The notes below the pieces were generated by a model. That model did not search any database and was not told the DNA's origin. It worked only from the letters and a program-made list of their open reading frames with translations. This document shows positions 62,860-64,000 of a DNA stretch of 64,000 nucleotides, piece by piece. The stretch lies in the NCBI GenBank assembly GCA_040954595.2, contig CM082579.2:5642001-5706000 (forward strand). Direction: 5' to 3'. The stretch comes from Balanoglossus misakiensis. Lineage: Eukaryota > Hemichordata. How positions within the stretch are numbered: position 1 is the stretch's first letter; the number at the start of each line of letters is the position of its first letter. The translations under genes and the position numbers were made by a program.

Positions 62860-64000
62860 CTCACTGGCATTTGATGTTGTTATTCTGAAGTTCCCTGACA
62901 TACAGGGATGATGCATTGATAGCAAGAGTTACGTCAGAGGAAATGGGGAAAAATCCACTTGGTACGGCTGTTTTATGATAAACGGTGAAGGGTTCAAAAG
63001 TTCGGGAAGCGAGAGCAAGGAGTCAAGACAAATCCAACTGTTTGATGACGTCACAACTGACGAAAATGGATGATGGAGAAGTCACGCTGAAACCCCACTT
63101 TTTTATCAGTGGGACACATTCTCTGCTAGAGGTGAACAAAAAAAGAAGAAAGGAGATCTTGACGGATCAGCCAGACTGTGAGGGCATTTAACACCAGACA
63201 AAATCAACCGAGGCATCCGTTTACTTGATTCAGATTAAAAGCACGGTCCATGATTGCGAAAGGACACGGGTTGGGAAAAAAGAGAGAGAGACAAGTGAGA
63301 GAATTCTCCTTTTTTGAAAATGTTAATCTGTCTCTGGGGATGTGCTTGCCATTTCAAAGTATGGCTTGTAACTGCACTACAGACATCTGTTGGAGAATTC
63401 TGATTCGGCGACATTACACCATATCTATTCACGGCCACAGCTGGGGCCGGCAAAGGTTTTAGAGACACCACGAAAAACAACTTCCTGGTTGAAATAATCG
63501 CGCTCAATATTTATCAAGGGATTAAACTATTTATATCACATCAAAATAACCATCTGCATGAGCTAATATGCAATTCATGAAAATTATAAACCAATACATT
63601 AGGATCAATTAGGGCCCACCACAATGGCACCTGAGTTAGTTTTGATGGCAGTGATGAATGGACAGCCAGAAGCTGTCGGAGCTTGTTGCTGAACCTCCGG
63701 TGCTAATGGATCAGTTTTCAAGGCATCATATCTGTGGCGTCCATCTTAATTGTGACAAAACTCTCGGTAATTCCCGGCAAATATGGTTTGACAGCAAGAC
63801 CCGGTCTTGACAGAACTCCTTTTGACATCTCTGACGGTTACAACTAAAGTTGATAAATGCACGACAGTGGCAACAGCTGCACTGATCAAGCCACAAATAA
63901 TCCAATTAAATCTACATTTGAACTTTGAGATTAATACGAGCGTTTCTTGATAACGCGCGATATATTTCATTGTTATGCAAACGTTAACAAGATCTGTTAA

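Larger units (their letters stand above)
60228..64000 (-). other. APBB intron upstream of the PTB1 exon, open at the right edge
   Basis: At least 3.8 kb. I searched for the exon carrying the first half of PTB1 and did not find it, so it lies past 64000. The sequence is unlike the repeat-rich NSUN7 introns: largely unique, with many homeodomain-type TAAT/ATTA words, a POU-like ATGCAAA (63976), CAGCTG and CTTTGA words, and no transposon that I can see. This suggests regulatory content (inference). Confidence 0.5.

Overview
The window reads as nuclear DNA from an invertebrate animal, most likely a non-vertebrate deuterostome such as an acorn worm or lancelet; the species cannot be fixed from sequence alone. 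Reasons: genes are split into many small exons with consensus GT/AG junctions and one intron is about 14 kb; the proteins are animal-specific families (Fe65/APBB, NSUN7, UFM1, a class A GPCR); short TTAA-flanked MITE-like repeats are scattered throughout; and NSUN7 and APBB lie tail to tail as they do in human. Base composition is AT-rich, with GC-rich islands at the GPCR and at NSUN7 exon 1.

Layout. 1-6180: gene-free left flank with a short diverged tandem repeat. 6332-7372 (+): a single-exon class A GPCR of 346 aa, with an NRF1-like site upstream and a 24-codon upstream ORF whose stop overlaps the GPCR start codon. 10191-11209 (-): UFM1, the ubiquitin-fold modifier, read from four small exons; its ATG is split by an intron and a candidate first exon ends at 12216. 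12400-24540: intergenic. 24675-47713 (+): an NSUN7 orthologue with eleven coding exons (one optional 24-nt exon), 735 or 727 aa. Its 14-kb first intron carries MITEs, a tandem duplication and a perfect 191-bp inverted repeat. 47912-55096: convergent intergenic/3'UTR region. 55097-60227 (-): the 3' end of a Fe65/APBB gene, covering the second half of PTB1, all of PTB2 and the C-terminus; its 5' exons lie beyond the right edge. 60228-64000: an APBB intron with dense regulatory-looking sequence and a candidate 6-nt microexon.

The genes do not form a pathway: UFM1 is a protein modifier, NSUN7 an RNA methyltransferase-family protein, APBB an APP/KAT5 adaptor and the GPCR an orphan. The observations most worth a second look are the candidate 6-nt microexon at 62854-62859, placed and phased where the neuronal Fe65 microexon sits in vertebrates; the cysteine-to-histidine change at the NSUN7 motif VI position; the conserved convergent NSUN7-APBB pair; and the perfect 191-bp palindrome.
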